The notes under the pieces were generated by a model that saw only the letters and a program-made list of their open reading frames with translations, was not told the DNA's origin and did no database searches. Positions 7,687 to 16,122 of a stretch of 41,610 nt of DNA are shown here, one piece after another. Each line of letters opens with the position of its first letter. Positions within the stretch are counted from its first letter, which is position 1. Origin of the DNA: a virus; IMG/VR virus record IMGVR_UViG_3300036820_000037, positions 1 through 41,610 of that record; one strand, written 5' to 3'. The position numbers were made by a program, and so were the translations under genes.

Positions 7687-8378
7687 CGGACGCATCGCGC
7701 AGAAATTTGCTGAAGGTTGTCGGCATCGCCGCACTGGCGGCTCCGCTGACGGCCGGCTACGCCAGCGCGGCGGTCGCCGATCCGATGGTTGCCGCATATG
7801 AGCGCTGGGTGGAATTGCGTGCGGCGCGTAACGAAGTCAACGACCGATTGATGGAGGCCGAGAACTTCCTGCCGCGCTGGGCATACATGTCGCTTCCCCG
7901 GGTGGACAAAACCCAGGTCTTTTTCGCCAAATATCAGCAGTTCAAGGCTTGTGAACTTTTGGACCTCCAAGACGTGGCGATGCGTAATTCCGAGATCGAG
8001 CAGCACGCCGAACAATACGACGGGATCTGGTGCGACCGGCCCGACGCGGCAAAACGTCTAGGCCGCGCTCGTGAACATTCGGCGGCACGCCTCGATTGGT
8101 GGAAGGCCGAAAAGCAACGGATCGAAGACAAGAGGCACAGTAGCGGCGTTACCGGCCTGGAGGGCGACGTTGAGCGTCTTGAGCATCAAATGAACCTACT
8201 GGAAGAGATGCTTAGGAAGGGGCAATCTCACACGACGGCCGGGCTTCTGGCGAAGCTGCGCTATGCAGTGAGCCTAGCCGAAATCTCCCTTGAGCGAGAC
8301 GACGCGCTGTTTGACGCGGTAACGAGCATCCGCGCCGACGCCGAAAGGCTTCTCGCGCGCCACGGAGAGGCCCTATGA
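7683..8378 (+). CDS. Tat-signal exported helical protein of unknown function
   Basis: This 231-aa protein starts at ATG 7683, which overlaps the previous stop (ATGA). The N terminus TDASRRNLLKVVGIAALAAPL is a twin-arginine signal (S-R-R-N-L-L-K) with a hydrophobic core and a likely cleavage site after the ASA near residue 30. The mature part is mostly charged helix (VELRAARNEVNDRLMEAE, EHQMNLLEEMLRKG) and likely coiled coil. Homologues usually accompany the acidic protein upstream. Its function is not known. The next gene again starts inside its stop codon. Confidence 0.65.
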   Translation: MTDASRRNLLKVVGIAALAAPLTAGYASAAVADPMVAAYERWVELRAARNEVNDRLMEAENFLPRWAYMSLPRVDKTQVFFAKYQQFKACELLDLQDVAMRNSEIEQHAEQYDGIWCDRPDAAKRLGRAREHSAARLDWWKAEKQRIEDKRHSSGVTGLEGDVERLEHQMNLLEEMLRKGQSHTTAGLLAKLRYAVSLAEISLERDDALFDAVTSIRADAERLLARHGEAL

Positions 8379-8824
8379 GCGCACCGATGGCTCGGCGGGT
8401 GGGGAAGGTCACCATCCGGCGCGCCCGCTTCCTGGGCCTTGGCGCCCGCGCCTATGCCTGTACGGTCGACGGCAAGGCCATGGCCCCGCTTCTTCACGAT
8501 GGCGACTTGATGGTGATCGATCCCGACCGCATACCGGCTGCGGGCGACACGATCATCCTATGGCCGGCAGATCGGCGGCGCCGACCCTGTGTTCGCCAGC
8601 TCGCCGATCAATACCGGCGCACCCTTCATGTCGAGACGGTATCGCCCGCCTCGCGTGAGAGTGTCCACCGCGACAGCCTCACGGCGGTTCATGTGGTGGT
8701 TGGCGCTCTCAAGCCCGAGGAAGTGGATCGGGCGCGCCATGGTCCGGATTCGGGCAAGGTCATGTTCCTGCCGCCGCCGCACCTGCCGCGGTGCGAGGCA
8801 TCCCCGACGCCGCGCGCACGGTAG
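8375..8824 (+). CDS. Degenerate S24/LexA-like peptidase-fold protein
   Basis: This 149-aa protein has the S24 core text CTVDGKAMAPLLHDGDLMVID at about residues 27-48, followed by PAAGDTIILWP. It lines up with the G-x-S-M-x-P-x-x-x-x-G-D motif of LexA, UmuD and CI-type proteins. The residue at the nucleophile position is Ala (GKAM) instead of Ser, so self-cleavage by the usual Ser-Lys dyad is not expected. No N-terminal DNA-binding HTH is present. The role may be a remnant or a regulator that binds without cleaving. The gene is coupled to the upstream gene by ATGA. Confidence 0.55.
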   Translation: MSAPMARRVGKVTIRRARFLGLGARAYACTVDGKAMAPLLHDGDLMVIDPDRIPAAGDTIILWPADRRRRPCVRQLADQYRRTLHVETVSPASRESVHRDSLTAVHVVVGALKPEEVDRARHGPDSGKVMFLPPPHLPRCEASPTPRAR

Positions 8825-8835
8825 GCAAACACCAT

Positions 8836-8865
8836 GGCCGCGCCCGGTGCGCGCCGGGCGCGGCC
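8836..8865 (+). terminator. Perfect 12-bp GC-rich hairpin between the S24-like gene and the coiled-coil gene
   Basis: GGCCGCGCCCGG (8836-8847), loop TGCGCG and CCGGGCGCGGCC (8854-8865) form an exact inverted repeat 12 bases after the 8824 stop. Only a weak TCTTC follows, so termination would be partial. It may lower read-through from the accessory operon into the excisionase and integrase genes. Confidence 0.5.
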
Positions 8866-8886
8866 TCTTCGAGAAAGAAGGCACCA

Positions 8887-9147
8887 ATGTCATTCCAATC
8901 AGTAATCGAACTTCATTCCCTGCGGGATCAGCTAAATGTGCTGAAACGCCAGGTTGCGGGCGAAACGAAGGCCCGCGAGCGAGCACAATACGAGCGCGAC
9001 CAGGAAGCCATCCGAGCCGACAGGGCCGAGGCCCAAGTGAGGCATGCCGACCAGCGGACTTCCTACTGGCATGACCGCGCCGAGCGTGCTGAGGCCGCGC
9101 TGCGCTCGCTCGGCCACGCCGAGCAAATGGAGGCCGCCCATGGCTGA
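8887..9147 (+). CDS. Small coiled-coil hypothetical protein
   Basis: The protein has 86 residues from ATG 8887, with the purine-rich site GAAAGAAGG upstream; the open frame upstream of it crosses the hairpin and is not used. The sequence is nearly all charged helix with heptad spacing (HSLRDQLNVLKRQV, then RAEAQVRHADQRT and AERAEAALRSL), so a coiled coil is likely. No catalytic motif is visible. It overlaps the excisionase-like gene by eight bases, and the N-terminal part of that protein is also coiled coil, so the two may interact. Confidence 0.6.
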   Translation: MSFQSVIELHSLRDQLNVLKRQVAGETKARERAQYERDQEAIRADRAEAQVRHADQRTSYWHDRAERAEAALRSLGHAEQMEAAHG

Positions 9148-9505
9148 CACTATTAAGCTTGTCGCCGAATTGAAAAAGACAGCGGCAGATTGGAAGCGGC
9201 GTGCCGTAACGGCGGAATCGGCACTGGCCGAGCTCGGCTTTGTCAGAGCCGGTGACGCGAAGCCGCCTCCCGTCGAGCACAGAGCAGAGAAGGGGAGCCA
9301 CTCCGACCGCGCGGACATTCTATATGGGGTGCCAGCGATCGCAAAATATATGGGCCTCACCACACCGTCATGCCGGGCGCTTTGCGAGCGCGGCGATATT
9401 CCAACGTTCCGAATGAAGGGTCGAATTGTCTGCGCTCGCCGCAAGACGATCGACGCTCATTTAGAACGTCTGGCGAGCGCGCCGGCGGGAGGCGCCCGTG
9501 GCTAG
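9140..9505 (+). CDS. Excisionase-like HTH DNA-binding protein
   Basis: This 121-aa protein starts at ATG 9140. Residues 1-35 are a short coiled coil (KLVAELKKTAADWKRRAVTAE). Residues about 58-110 are a winged-helix/MerR-like excisionase-type HTH: ILYGVPAIAKYMGL, then CERGDIPTFRMKGRIVCARR, the pattern of the HTH_17 family. It ends inside the start of the integrase gene (8-base overlap). That position strongly suggests a recombination directionality factor that controls integrase, though some members of the family are plain repressors. Confidence 0.72.
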   Translation: MADTIKLVAELKKTAADWKRRAVTAESALAELGFVRAGDAKPPPVEHRAEKGSHSDRADILYGVPAIAKYMGLTTPSCRALCERGDIPTFRMKGRIVCARRKTIDAHLERLASAPAGGARG

Positions 9506-10937
9506 CATCCGAAAGCGCAGTTGGTCCTACAAGGGGCAGCAAAAGGAATCCTGGATCGTCGACTATTTTGACTTGGGCGGTAAGCGGCGTCAGAAAACTT
9601 TCGATCTTAAAAAGACGGCTGAAACTTACAGGAAAAAACTCCAACATGAGCTTCACACAGGCGAGCACGTCTCCGGGGGTGAAGAGATCACGGTTCGCGA
9701 TTTGGTAGAACAATTCATCCATCACAGCGAAGTGAGGATGGCGAACAAGGCCATCGGAAGAACGCGACATAACGCAATTAGCTCTATCTTCAAGTGCTAT
9801 GTAATTCCGTATTTCGGCCCCCGTAAGTTTAACGAGCTAACCGGTCGCGATATTGAGGATTGGGCAAATTCGCTGAGGATGCGCGGCCGGAAGGATGGTA
9901 GTGGTCTGGCAGCACAATCGCTGAATCACGCTCTATCTCTGATGAAGATGTTGGAGGATTTTGCAACCAAGCGCGGCGCTTCAAAGCGGCGGATCATGGG
10001 CGATGCTCGAAAAGAGATCGGCTCACTCCAAGGTGATCCGATCCGAACTTTCACGCTGGAAGAGGTTCAACAGTTACTATCAGCTATACCGAAGAGCGCT
10101 CGGGGAAGCAGTCCGCGCGACCATCATTTAATGCTCTGTTACGTTCGGATTGCGGCCTTCTGTGGGTTACGCCTTGGCGAAATAAACGGCCTTAAGCCAG
10201 AGTGCGTCGATTTTGATAAGCATCTAATCCGAGTGCGCCATTCACTGACACGGGTTGGAGAGCTCAAGGGACCCAAGACGAAAGCCGGTGTGCGCGATGT
10301 ACCTATGCCGACGATCGTTGCAGACGCCCTTTACGAATGGCTCAGGCGATATTATGCGCCAAACAAAACCGGAGTATTTTTCACGACTCGGACAGGGTGC
10401 CCTCTCCATCGGATTGACATTAACAATCGGTGGCGACGCCTTCTCCGGAATGCTGGCCTGGCTTCGGGGAGGTCGCTCCACTTTCACGCTCTCCGGCACT
10501 TCGCGGCTAGCTGGATGATTGAACATCAACTGCCGTTGCCTGATGTGGCGCGGGTACTCGGCCACGCAAAATTTGATATGACGCTCCAAATCTACGCGCA
10601 CCCAGTTCACTCACTGAGCCATCATCAGCCCATATTTGACAGAATGGCCGGGGCTGTGATGGAGGGGGTTGCATTGCCGGCGCCCTCCGCCCGTTCACGC
10701 GTACTTGAGGCCCGGTTTGGAGAAGATGAAGAAAGGCGGAATGCTATTCGCAAGCGACTGGTGGTCGAAGGCATTTCGCACGGACGCTTGTGTCAAGCTA
10801 CAGGGCTAAATCAGACGGCCTTGAGTAGATATCTTTCGGGGCAGGCTCGCTTGCCGGATCAATTTGCCCCTGTCCTTCAGGTTTTCGTCAACGAAGGATT
10901 TGACGCCATGATCGGAAAGACTCCGGTGGCGGCCTAG
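9498..10937 (+). CDS. int: Tyrosine-recombinase phage integrase with C-terminal HTH extension
   Basis: This 479-aa site-specific recombinase contains an AP2-like arm-binding N terminus (residues 1-55), a SAM-like core-binding domain (about 62-170) and a catalytic domain (about 185-370). The visible catalytic residues are R225 (FCGLRLGEI), K262 (TKAGVRD), H330-x-x-R333 (HALRH), H356 (LGHAK) and Y366 (QIYAHP). All are present, so it should be active. About 110 residues follow the tyrosine, which is unusual. Residues 415-470 (HGRLCQATGLNQTALSRYL then GQARLPDQ) look like a Cro/CI-type HTH. The gene is visibly less GC-rich than the phage structural genes. It is the last gene before the truncated terminase of prophage B, so an att junction should lie at or after 10938. 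Confidence 0.93.
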   Translation: MASIRKRSWSYKGQQKESWIVDYFDLGGKRRQKTFDLKKTAETYRKKLQHELHTGEHVSGGEEITVRDLVEQFIHHSEVRMANKAIGRTRHNAISSIFKCYVIPYFGPRKFNELTGRDIEDWANSLRMRGRKDGSGLAAQSLNHALSLMKMLEDFATKRGASKRRIMGDARKEIGSLQGDPIRTFTLEEVQQLLSAIPKSARGSSPRDHHLMLCYVRIAAFCGLRLGEINGLKPECVDFDKHLIRVRHSLTRVGELKGPKTKAGVRDVPMPTIVADALYEWLRRYYAPNKTGVFFTTRTGCPLHRIDINNRWRRLLRNAGLASGRSLHFHALRHFAASWMIEHQLPLPDVARVLGHAKFDMTLQIYAHPVHSLSHHQPIFDRMAGAVMEGVALPAPSARSRVLEARFGEDEERRNAIRKRLVVEGISHGRLCQATGLNQTALSRYLSGQARLPDQFAPVLQVFVNEGFDAMIGKTPVAA

Positions 10938-10998
10938 CATTCTTGGCGACAACAGTGCGACAAGAGCCGCTAACTAATTGAAAACAAAGCGCCACTGA

Positions 10999-11538
10999 CC
11001 GCATACGCAGCGCGTCTATGCCTTTTCGAAGGAGCGGATCGGCCGGCGCATCTGGGCCATCAAGGGGGAATCGGGCAAGAGCGGGCAGCGTTCTCCGGTA
11101 TGGCCGAACAAGCGGCCGACGCGGCGAACGAAATCGAGCTACCGGCCGGTGATCCTTGGTGTCAATGCCGCAAAGGATTCGATCCGAGCTCGGCTCCAGA
11201 TCGAGCATCCCGGCCCCGGCTATATGCATTTCCCGGCGGACCGCGACCGGAACTACTTCGTGCAGCTCACCGCCGAGCGGTCGGTTGTGAAGGTCGCGAG
11301 CGGCCAGCGCTACAGGGTGTGGGAGCTGCCGCGCGGGCGCGCGAACGAAGCGCTCGATTGTCGCGTCTACGCCTACGCCGCCTTGTGCGGGCTCATGCAT
11401 TTCGGCGTGAAGTTGAATCGATGCGTGGAAGAGGTGATGGTGATGGCAACCATTGGCCCGACATTGCCACCGGGCCGTCCTGCTTCTTCAACAGCGGCAC
11501 CGTCGCGCAAATCGCTCGCCAGTATGCTGGCGCATTAG
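10999..11538 (+). pseudogene. Large terminase (GpA family), C-terminal fragment
   Basis: An open frame runs from just after an in-frame TGA (10996-10998) to TAG 11536. It contains TQRVYAF, GRRIWAIKGESG and VILGVNAAKDSIRARL, then PGPGYMHFPADRD and NEALDCRVYAYAAL. These are the conserved C-terminal nuclease-domain segments of lambda gpA-type terminases. The whole N-terminal ATPase half (about 400 residues expected) is missing, and the sequence upstream belongs to the integrase of the neighbouring prophage. A GTG at 11149 could restart translation, but the product would be only about 130 residues. So the packaging motor is broken unless its 5' half lies outside this window. Confidence 0.85.
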
Positions 11539-11547
11539 GAGACAGCC

Positions 11548-11811
11548 TTGCGTGATCCGCGCCAAAGCATTTTCTACGGCATGAGCCGGGAACAATTGCA
11601 GGCGGCACTTACAAGTGCGCAGCAAGCCTATGTCGCCCTCTCGACCGGTACCAAGGGCGTCTCGTTTTCCTACACGCAGGGCGATGGCACGAAGTCCGTC
11701 ACCTATGCGCAGACCGACACGATGAGGCTGGTGGCGATGATCGATGAGCTGAAGGAACTGCTCGGGATCGTGCGCCGCGCCCGGCGCCCAATGAGATTCT
11801 GGTATGCCTGA
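11548..11811 (+). CDS. Head-tail joining protein, gpW-like
   Basis: This 87-aa protein starts at TTG 11548, with AGGAG eight bases upstream. The pattern LQAALTSAQQAYVALSTG, then FSYTQGDGTKSVTYAQ, and a C-terminal LVAMIDELKELLGI helix is that of lambda gpW-like/head-completion proteins encoded between terminase and portal. These monomers plug the portal after packaging. It overlaps the portal start by eight bases, and the position supports the call. Confidence 0.78.
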   Translation: MRDPRQSIFYGMSREQLQAALTSAQQAYVALSTGTKGVSFSYTQGDGTKSVTYAQTDTMRLVAMIDELKELLGIVRRARRPMRFWYA

Positions 11812-13444
11812 AGTCAGCATCATCGATCCGTCGACCGGCAAACCATTCCAGCAACCGAAAGCACGCGCGCTGGCGAACGGCGGCGGCGCACCCTTCGATG
11901 CCGCCGATGTTTACGGCGAGCATATGGCGGCGTGGCGGCCATATCTATGGTCGGTCGACGGCGAGCGAAATATGTTCCGCGACCGAATCGTCGCTCGCAT
12001 CAGGGATATCGAGCGGAACGATGGTTGGGCCTCGGGCGGGATTACCCGGATCGTCGACAACGTCATCGGCGCCAATTTTAGGCCGGTGGCAAAGCCGGAT
12101 TATCGGGCGCTCGCCGCTTATTCGGGGAACAAGGCATTCGATGCGGTATGGGCCGACGAGTTCGGTCGCGCCCTCGAAACGAGCTGGCGGACATGGGCCG
12201 ATGACCCGGCGAAATATTGCGACGCGCAGCGCAATCTGACCGTGACGCAAATGATGCGTCTCGCCTTCCGCCACAAGATCATCGATGGCGATGCGCTCGC
12301 GATGCTGCTTTGGATGCCGGAAAGAATCGGGAAGGGGCGGGCGCGGTACAGCACCGCTGTGCAATTGATCGATCCCGACCGGCTGTCGAACCCGCAATTG
12401 CGCTTCGACCAGCAAGCCATGCGCGGCGGTGTTGAAGTCGACGAATGGGGTGTCGCGGTCGGCTATTGGATCAGGCGGGCGCACCAAGGCGATTGGTTTT
12501 CTGCCGCGGAAAGCGTCCATTGGGATCGTGTGCCGCGGGAAACGGCGTGGGGACGCCCGATCATCGTGCATGATTTCGAGCACGATCGGGCCGGCCAGCA
12601 TAGGGGCGCCGGCGGTGTACTGACGCCGGTGCTGCAGCGTCTTCGCATGCTCGTCAAATACGATGCGACCGAACTGGATTCGGCGGTCATCAACGCGATT
12701 TTCGGTGCCTACATCGAAAGTCCGTTCGACCATGATCTCGTTCAGGAGGCGATGGGCGACGATAAGACCCTCCCGGTTTACCAGGAAGATCGGGCGGCCT
12801 TCCACAAAGAGCATCGCACCATGCTTGGCGGCGCAAGGGTGCCGATCCTGTTTCCCGGCGAGAAAATGAACATGCTCACGGCGACACGGCCGACCAGCAA
12901 TTTCGCCGCGTTCGAGCAGGCGGTGTTGCGGAACGTCAGCGCCGCCCTTGGTCTGTCGGCCGAACAGTTGAGCCAGGATTGGTCGCGGACCAATTACTCA
13001 AGCGCGCGCGCGGCGCTGCTCGAAGCCTGGAAAACGCTCTTGCGCCGGCGCAGCGATTTCTCGGTTGGTTTTGCGTCGCCCATCTATTCCGCCTTTCTCG
13101 AAGAGGCGATGGAAGCCGATTATCTGCCGCTGCCGAATGGCGTCGTGCCGGACTTCCTGGAATGCCGAACCGGCTACGCCGGCGTACGTTGGATTGGACC
13201 GGGGCGAGGGTGGGTGGACCCGGTCAAGGAAAAACAGGCGGCCATTCTCGGGATCGAGGGCGGGCTCAGCACCCTCGAAAGCGAAGCGGCGGAGCAGGGC
13301 CGGTATTGGGAAGACGACCTTGAACAGCGGCGTATCGAGATTGCCCGCTATCGCGCCGCGAATGTTCCGCTTCCAAGCTGGGCGCGCATGTCGGTCAGTT
13401 ATGAGGATAAGCCCGAGGAAGAGGTCGGGGGTGCGCCGGCATGA
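11804..13444 (+). CDS. Portal protein, lambda gpB family
   Basis: This 546-aa protein forms the dodecameric DNA channel at one capsid vertex. Family hallmarks are RDRIVARIRDIERNDGWASG and TRIVDNVIGANFRPVA near residues 60-90, RLAFRHKIIDGDALAML, the QLIDPDRLSNPQ segment, and the C-terminal LSQDWSRTNYSSARAAL. Length matches lambda-type portals (about 530 residues). It overlaps gpW upstream and the protease downstream (ATGA at 13441), in the head-gene order seen in lambda. Confidence 0.93.
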   Translation: MPEVSIIDPSTGKPFQQPKARALANGGGAPFDAADVYGEHMAAWRPYLWSVDGERNMFRDRIVARIRDIERNDGWASGGITRIVDNVIGANFRPVAKPDYRALAAYSGNKAFDAVWADEFGRALETSWRTWADDPAKYCDAQRNLTVTQMMRLAFRHKIIDGDALAMLLWMPERIGKGRARYSTAVQLIDPDRLSNPQLRFDQQAMRGGVEVDEWGVAVGYWIRRAHQGDWFSAAESVHWDRVPRETAWGRPIIVHDFEHDRAGQHRGAGGVLTPVLQRLRMLVKYDATELDSAVINAIFGAYIESPFDHDLVQEAMGDDKTLPVYQEDRAAFHKEHRTMLGGARVPILFPGEKMNMLTATRPTSNFAAFEQAVLRNVSAALGLSAEQLSQDWSRTNYSSARAALLEAWKTLLRRRSDFSVGFASPIYSAFLEEAMEADYLPLPNGVVPDFLECRTGYAGVRWIGPGRGWVDPVKEKQAAILGIEGGLSTLESEAAEQGRYWEDDLEQRRIEIARYRAANVPLPSWARMSVSYEDKPEEEVGGAPA

Positions 13445-14307
13445 TCGGCTACCCGCATCTGGCGACAAGACTCTTCAACGTGCCGATCGCTATCACGCCT
13501 GACAAGGCGGAAATCGTGATGGCGGCCCTGGCCGACCGGTTCGGCATCACGCGGCTGTTCCGCGCCAATGGCGATGTTGTCGCGTTCATCGATGATGACG
13601 ACGATCTCGAGCCTCAGCATGCGGCCCGGCACGGTTATGACACGGTGGCCGGCGTTGCGGTGATTCCGGTCAGTGACACGCTGGTCCATAAATTGGGCAC
13701 GCTGCGGCCCTATTCCGGCATGACGGGCTATGACGGCATCCGGCTGAATTTCATCGCGGCCTTGGCCGATCCCGAGGTCAAGGCGATTGTGCTCGATATC
13801 GATAGCCCCGGCGGCGAAGTGGCGGGGTGTTTCGACCTGGCCGACACGATCTTCGCCGCCCGCGGGGAAAAGCCGGTCTGGGCGATCTGCAACGAGGTGG
13901 CCTATTCGGCGGCCTATGCGATTGCGAGCGCGTCGGATCGCATCACGGTGCCGCGCACCGGCGGCGTCGGTTCGGTTGGCGTGATCTGTCTCCATTGCGA
14001 TCTATCGAAGGCGCTGGGACAGGCCGGTATTGCCGTGACGCTAATCCAATACGGTGCGCGCAAGGCGGATGGCAACGAGTACCAGGCCTTGAGCAAGGAA
14101 GCGCTCGCCCGGTTCCAAAGCGATATCGATACGATGGGTGATCTCTTCGTCGCGACCGTCGCGCGGAATCGAAAATTGACGGATGCAAAAGTGCGCGGCA
14201 CCGAGGCGTCAACATTTCTCGGTCAGCGCGGTGTCGATATCGGATTCGCCGACACCGTTATGGCGCCGGACGAAGCGTTCCGCGAGCTATTGGACAAAAT
14301 TCGCTGA
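13441..14307 (+). CDS. Capsid maturation protease, S49 (ClpP/SppA-like) family
   Basis: This 288-aa S49 serine protease is of the lambda gpC type. It shows the oxyanion segment DIDSPGGEVAG (about 119-129), the nucleophile in NEVAYSAAYAIASASD (Ser156) and GGVGSVGVI. The general-base lysine is probably K208 (YGARKADGNEY), 52 residues after the serine, as expected for the Ser-Lys dyad of the family. It cleaves scaffold and portal during prohead maturation. The scaffold-like gene follows after 50 bases as a separate frame. In lambda the equivalent Nu3 is read in frame within C, so here the two functions are split. Confidence 0.9.
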   Translation: MIGYPHLATRLFNVPIAITPDKAEIVMAALADRFGITRLFRANGDVVAFIDDDDDLEPQHAARHGYDTVAGVAVIPVSDTLVHKLGTLRPYSGMTGYDGIRLNFIAALADPEVKAIVLDIDSPGGEVAGCFDLADTIFAARGEKPVWAICNEVAYSAAYAIASASDRITVPRTGGVGSVGVICLHCDLSKALGQAGIAVTLIQYGARKADGNEYQALSKEALARFQSDIDTMGDLFVATVARNRKLTDAKVRGTEASTFLGQRGVDIGFADTVMAPDEAFRELLDKIR

Positions 14308-14357
14308 ATTTTTCCCTGGGCCGGATCAAGCGCCCGTTCCCGCAAGGAGTTGATGAA

Positions 14358-14960
14358 ATGACGATGAAAACCGTGCTGGGCGGCGCGCCTTCGTTCGCCC
14401 ATCTGATCGGCTTCGGCAAACCCCGCGCCGCCGATGACAAGCCTAAGGGTGCGCCCGACGAAGAGGCGGCCGCCGAGGAATCCGAAGAAGAGGAAACCGA
14501 AGGCGACGACAAGGACAAGAAGGGCAAGAAAGCCAAAAAGTCCAAGGCCGAGGAATCCGATGATCCCGACAAGGAAGGCGAGGATGAAGAGGCCGAGGAT
14601 AAAAAACCAGAATCCAAGGCCGCGGATGACGATGAGGACGAGGCCAAGAAGGCGAAGCGCGCCGAGGCGCGTGGCCGCAAAATGGAACGCGAACGCAGTG
14701 CCGCGATCTTCGCGTGTCCCGCCGCCGGCGTTCGACCCGACCTCGCGGCGCAGCTCGCCTTTCACACCAGCATGACGGCGGACCAGGCCATCGGCGTTCT
14801 CACCACGGCGGCTTCGGGTGGACGGCGCGGCATCAACGATCGGATGGCAACAACGCAAATTCCGAATATCGGCGCCGATCCGGGACCCGAAGCGAAGGGT
14901 GCCCTTGGCGTCGCCGCGCAGATTATCGCCGCCGACAAGAAACGCCGCGGCGAAGTCTAG
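14358..14960 (+). CDS. Putative capsid scaffold protein (highly charged)
   Basis: This 200-aa protein starts at ATG 14358 with AAGGAG upstream. Residues 20-110 are an extreme D/E/K-rich tract. After it comes a helical part with MERERSAAIFACPAAGVRPDLAAQLAF and MTADQAIGVL, a pattern usually found at the C terminus of S49 phage proteases and scaffolds ('R...I......G.......A......A.......L'). Its place between protease and decoration protein fits a Nu3-like scaffold. The long acidic tract is unusual. The identification is by position and composition. Confidence 0.6.
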   Translation: MTMKTVLGGAPSFAHLIGFGKPRAADDKPKGAPDEEAAAEESEEEETEGDDKDKKGKKAKKSKAEESDDPDKEGEDEEAEDKKPESKAADDDEDEAKKAKRAEARGRKMERERSAAIFACPAAGVRPDLAAQLAFHTSMTADQAIGVLTTAASGGRRGINDRMATTQIPNIGADPGPEAKGALGVAAQIIAADKKRRGEV

Positions 14961-15013
14961 GCCGCGCGGCAAAAGCATCCACCGCAATTCTCTTCTGAGA
15001 AGGAAGATTCATC

Positions 15014-16057
15014 ATGGTTCTCCCCGTCAGCCAGATCGGCGACAATCCCTGGGTTCCAGGCATCACCGCCGAGACCTATATCCCGGATCAACTGATCGCC
15101 GGCAATCTGAAGCTGGTCAGCGATTCCGTGACCATCACCGGCGGCATCAATTTGAATCGCGGCACCGTGCTCGGCAAGGTGGCCGAAAGCACGCTCGCCT
15201 ATTCTTCGGGCACCGCGTTCGCCTCGGGCAGCATTGCCATCGCGAGCACCGGCCCCGTCAATGGGGATGCGGTGACCATCGGTGGCACCGTCGTCACCTT
15301 CCTGACGCCGCCCGGCTCCTGGCAAGATGAACCGCCCGCCGGCAACAACGTCTACATCGGCACAACCAACGCGCAAACCGCGATCAATCTCGCGGCCTTC
15401 CTGATCGGCTCGACCGATGCGAACCTGATCAAGTTCAAATACTCGCTGAACAATGTCACCATCACCCTGACGGCCGCGGCCACTGGCACCGGCGGCAATT
15501 CCCTGACACTCGCCACGTCTGATAGCACCGCCCTCACGCTTTCCGGCGCGGACCTCTCAGGCGGTGTCGCCAACACCGGCAACGCCACCATCGGCTCCAT
15601 GTCCGTCGGGACGGCATTGAAGGCCGGAAATTACAAGGCGGTTTGCCTCACCGCGACCACGGCGCAGGTCACCGACCCGAACGGTGTCGAGATCGGCATT
15701 GCGACGTTCGGAACGGCCTTCGTCAGTCCGCAGATCAATTTCACGATCACCGCGGGCGGGACGGCGTGCGTCGCCGGCGACACGTTCATCATCGCTGCCG
15801 CCGTGGGTAGCGGTTCCTACAAGCAAGCGGCCGCATCGGCGGTGGATGGCAGTCAGAACCCCGTGGCGATCCTGGCCGACTATGCCGCCGCAGCTTCGGG
15901 CGACTGCACCGGCGGCATCTACATCATGGGCGAGTTCAACATCAACGCACTGACGTTGGACCCGAGTATTTCGGTCGGCGCGGCAAAAGCCGCTCTGGCC
16001 CCGCTCGGCATCTTCCTGAAGGGTGCCGTGTCCGCGGACGACCCGGCCGGCGAATAG
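15014..16057 (+). CDS. Capsid decoration protein (gpD-like) with inserted beta domain
   Basis: This 347-aa protein is far longer than lambda gpD (about 110). Residues 28-68 have the gpD start (LIAGNLKLVSDSVTI then GTVLGKV). The C-terminal part resumes the fold with TALKAGNYKAVCLTATTAQV, NPVAILADYA, GIYIMGEFNINALTL. Residues about 72-185 (VNGDAVTIGGTVVTFLTP, NNVTITLTAAATGTGGNSL) are an inserted repeat-type beta domain also known from tail sheath and other virion proteins. The protein should trim the capsid surface, with the insert projecting outward. The gene is immediately upstream of the major capsid gene. Confidence 0.75.
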   Translation: MVLPVSQIGDNPWVPGITAETYIPDQLIAGNLKLVSDSVTITGGINLNRGTVLGKVAESTLAYSSGTAFASGSIAIASTGPVNGDAVTIGGTVVTFLTPPGSWQDEPPAGNNVYIGTTNAQTAINLAAFLIGSTDANLIKFKYSLNNVTITLTAAATGTGGNSLTLATSDSTALTLSGADLSGGVANTGNATIGSMSVGTALKAGNYKAVCLTATTAQVTDPNGVEIGIATFGTAFVSPQINFTITAGGTACVAGDTFIIAAAVGSGSYKQAAASAVDGSQNPVAILADYAAAASGDCTGGIYIMGEFNINALTLDPSISVGAAKAALAPLGIFLKGAVSADDPAGE

Positions 16058-16122
16058 CCCGCCTGTTCCCTAAATAACGACGCCGCGCGACCCGCGGCCC
16101 ATTCTCCACGAGGACCACTGAC

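Noticed and set aside
1-10937. Transposable Mu-like phage
   Set aside because: No transposase (MuA/MuB) genes; a complete tyrosine integrase and an excisionase-like gene are present.
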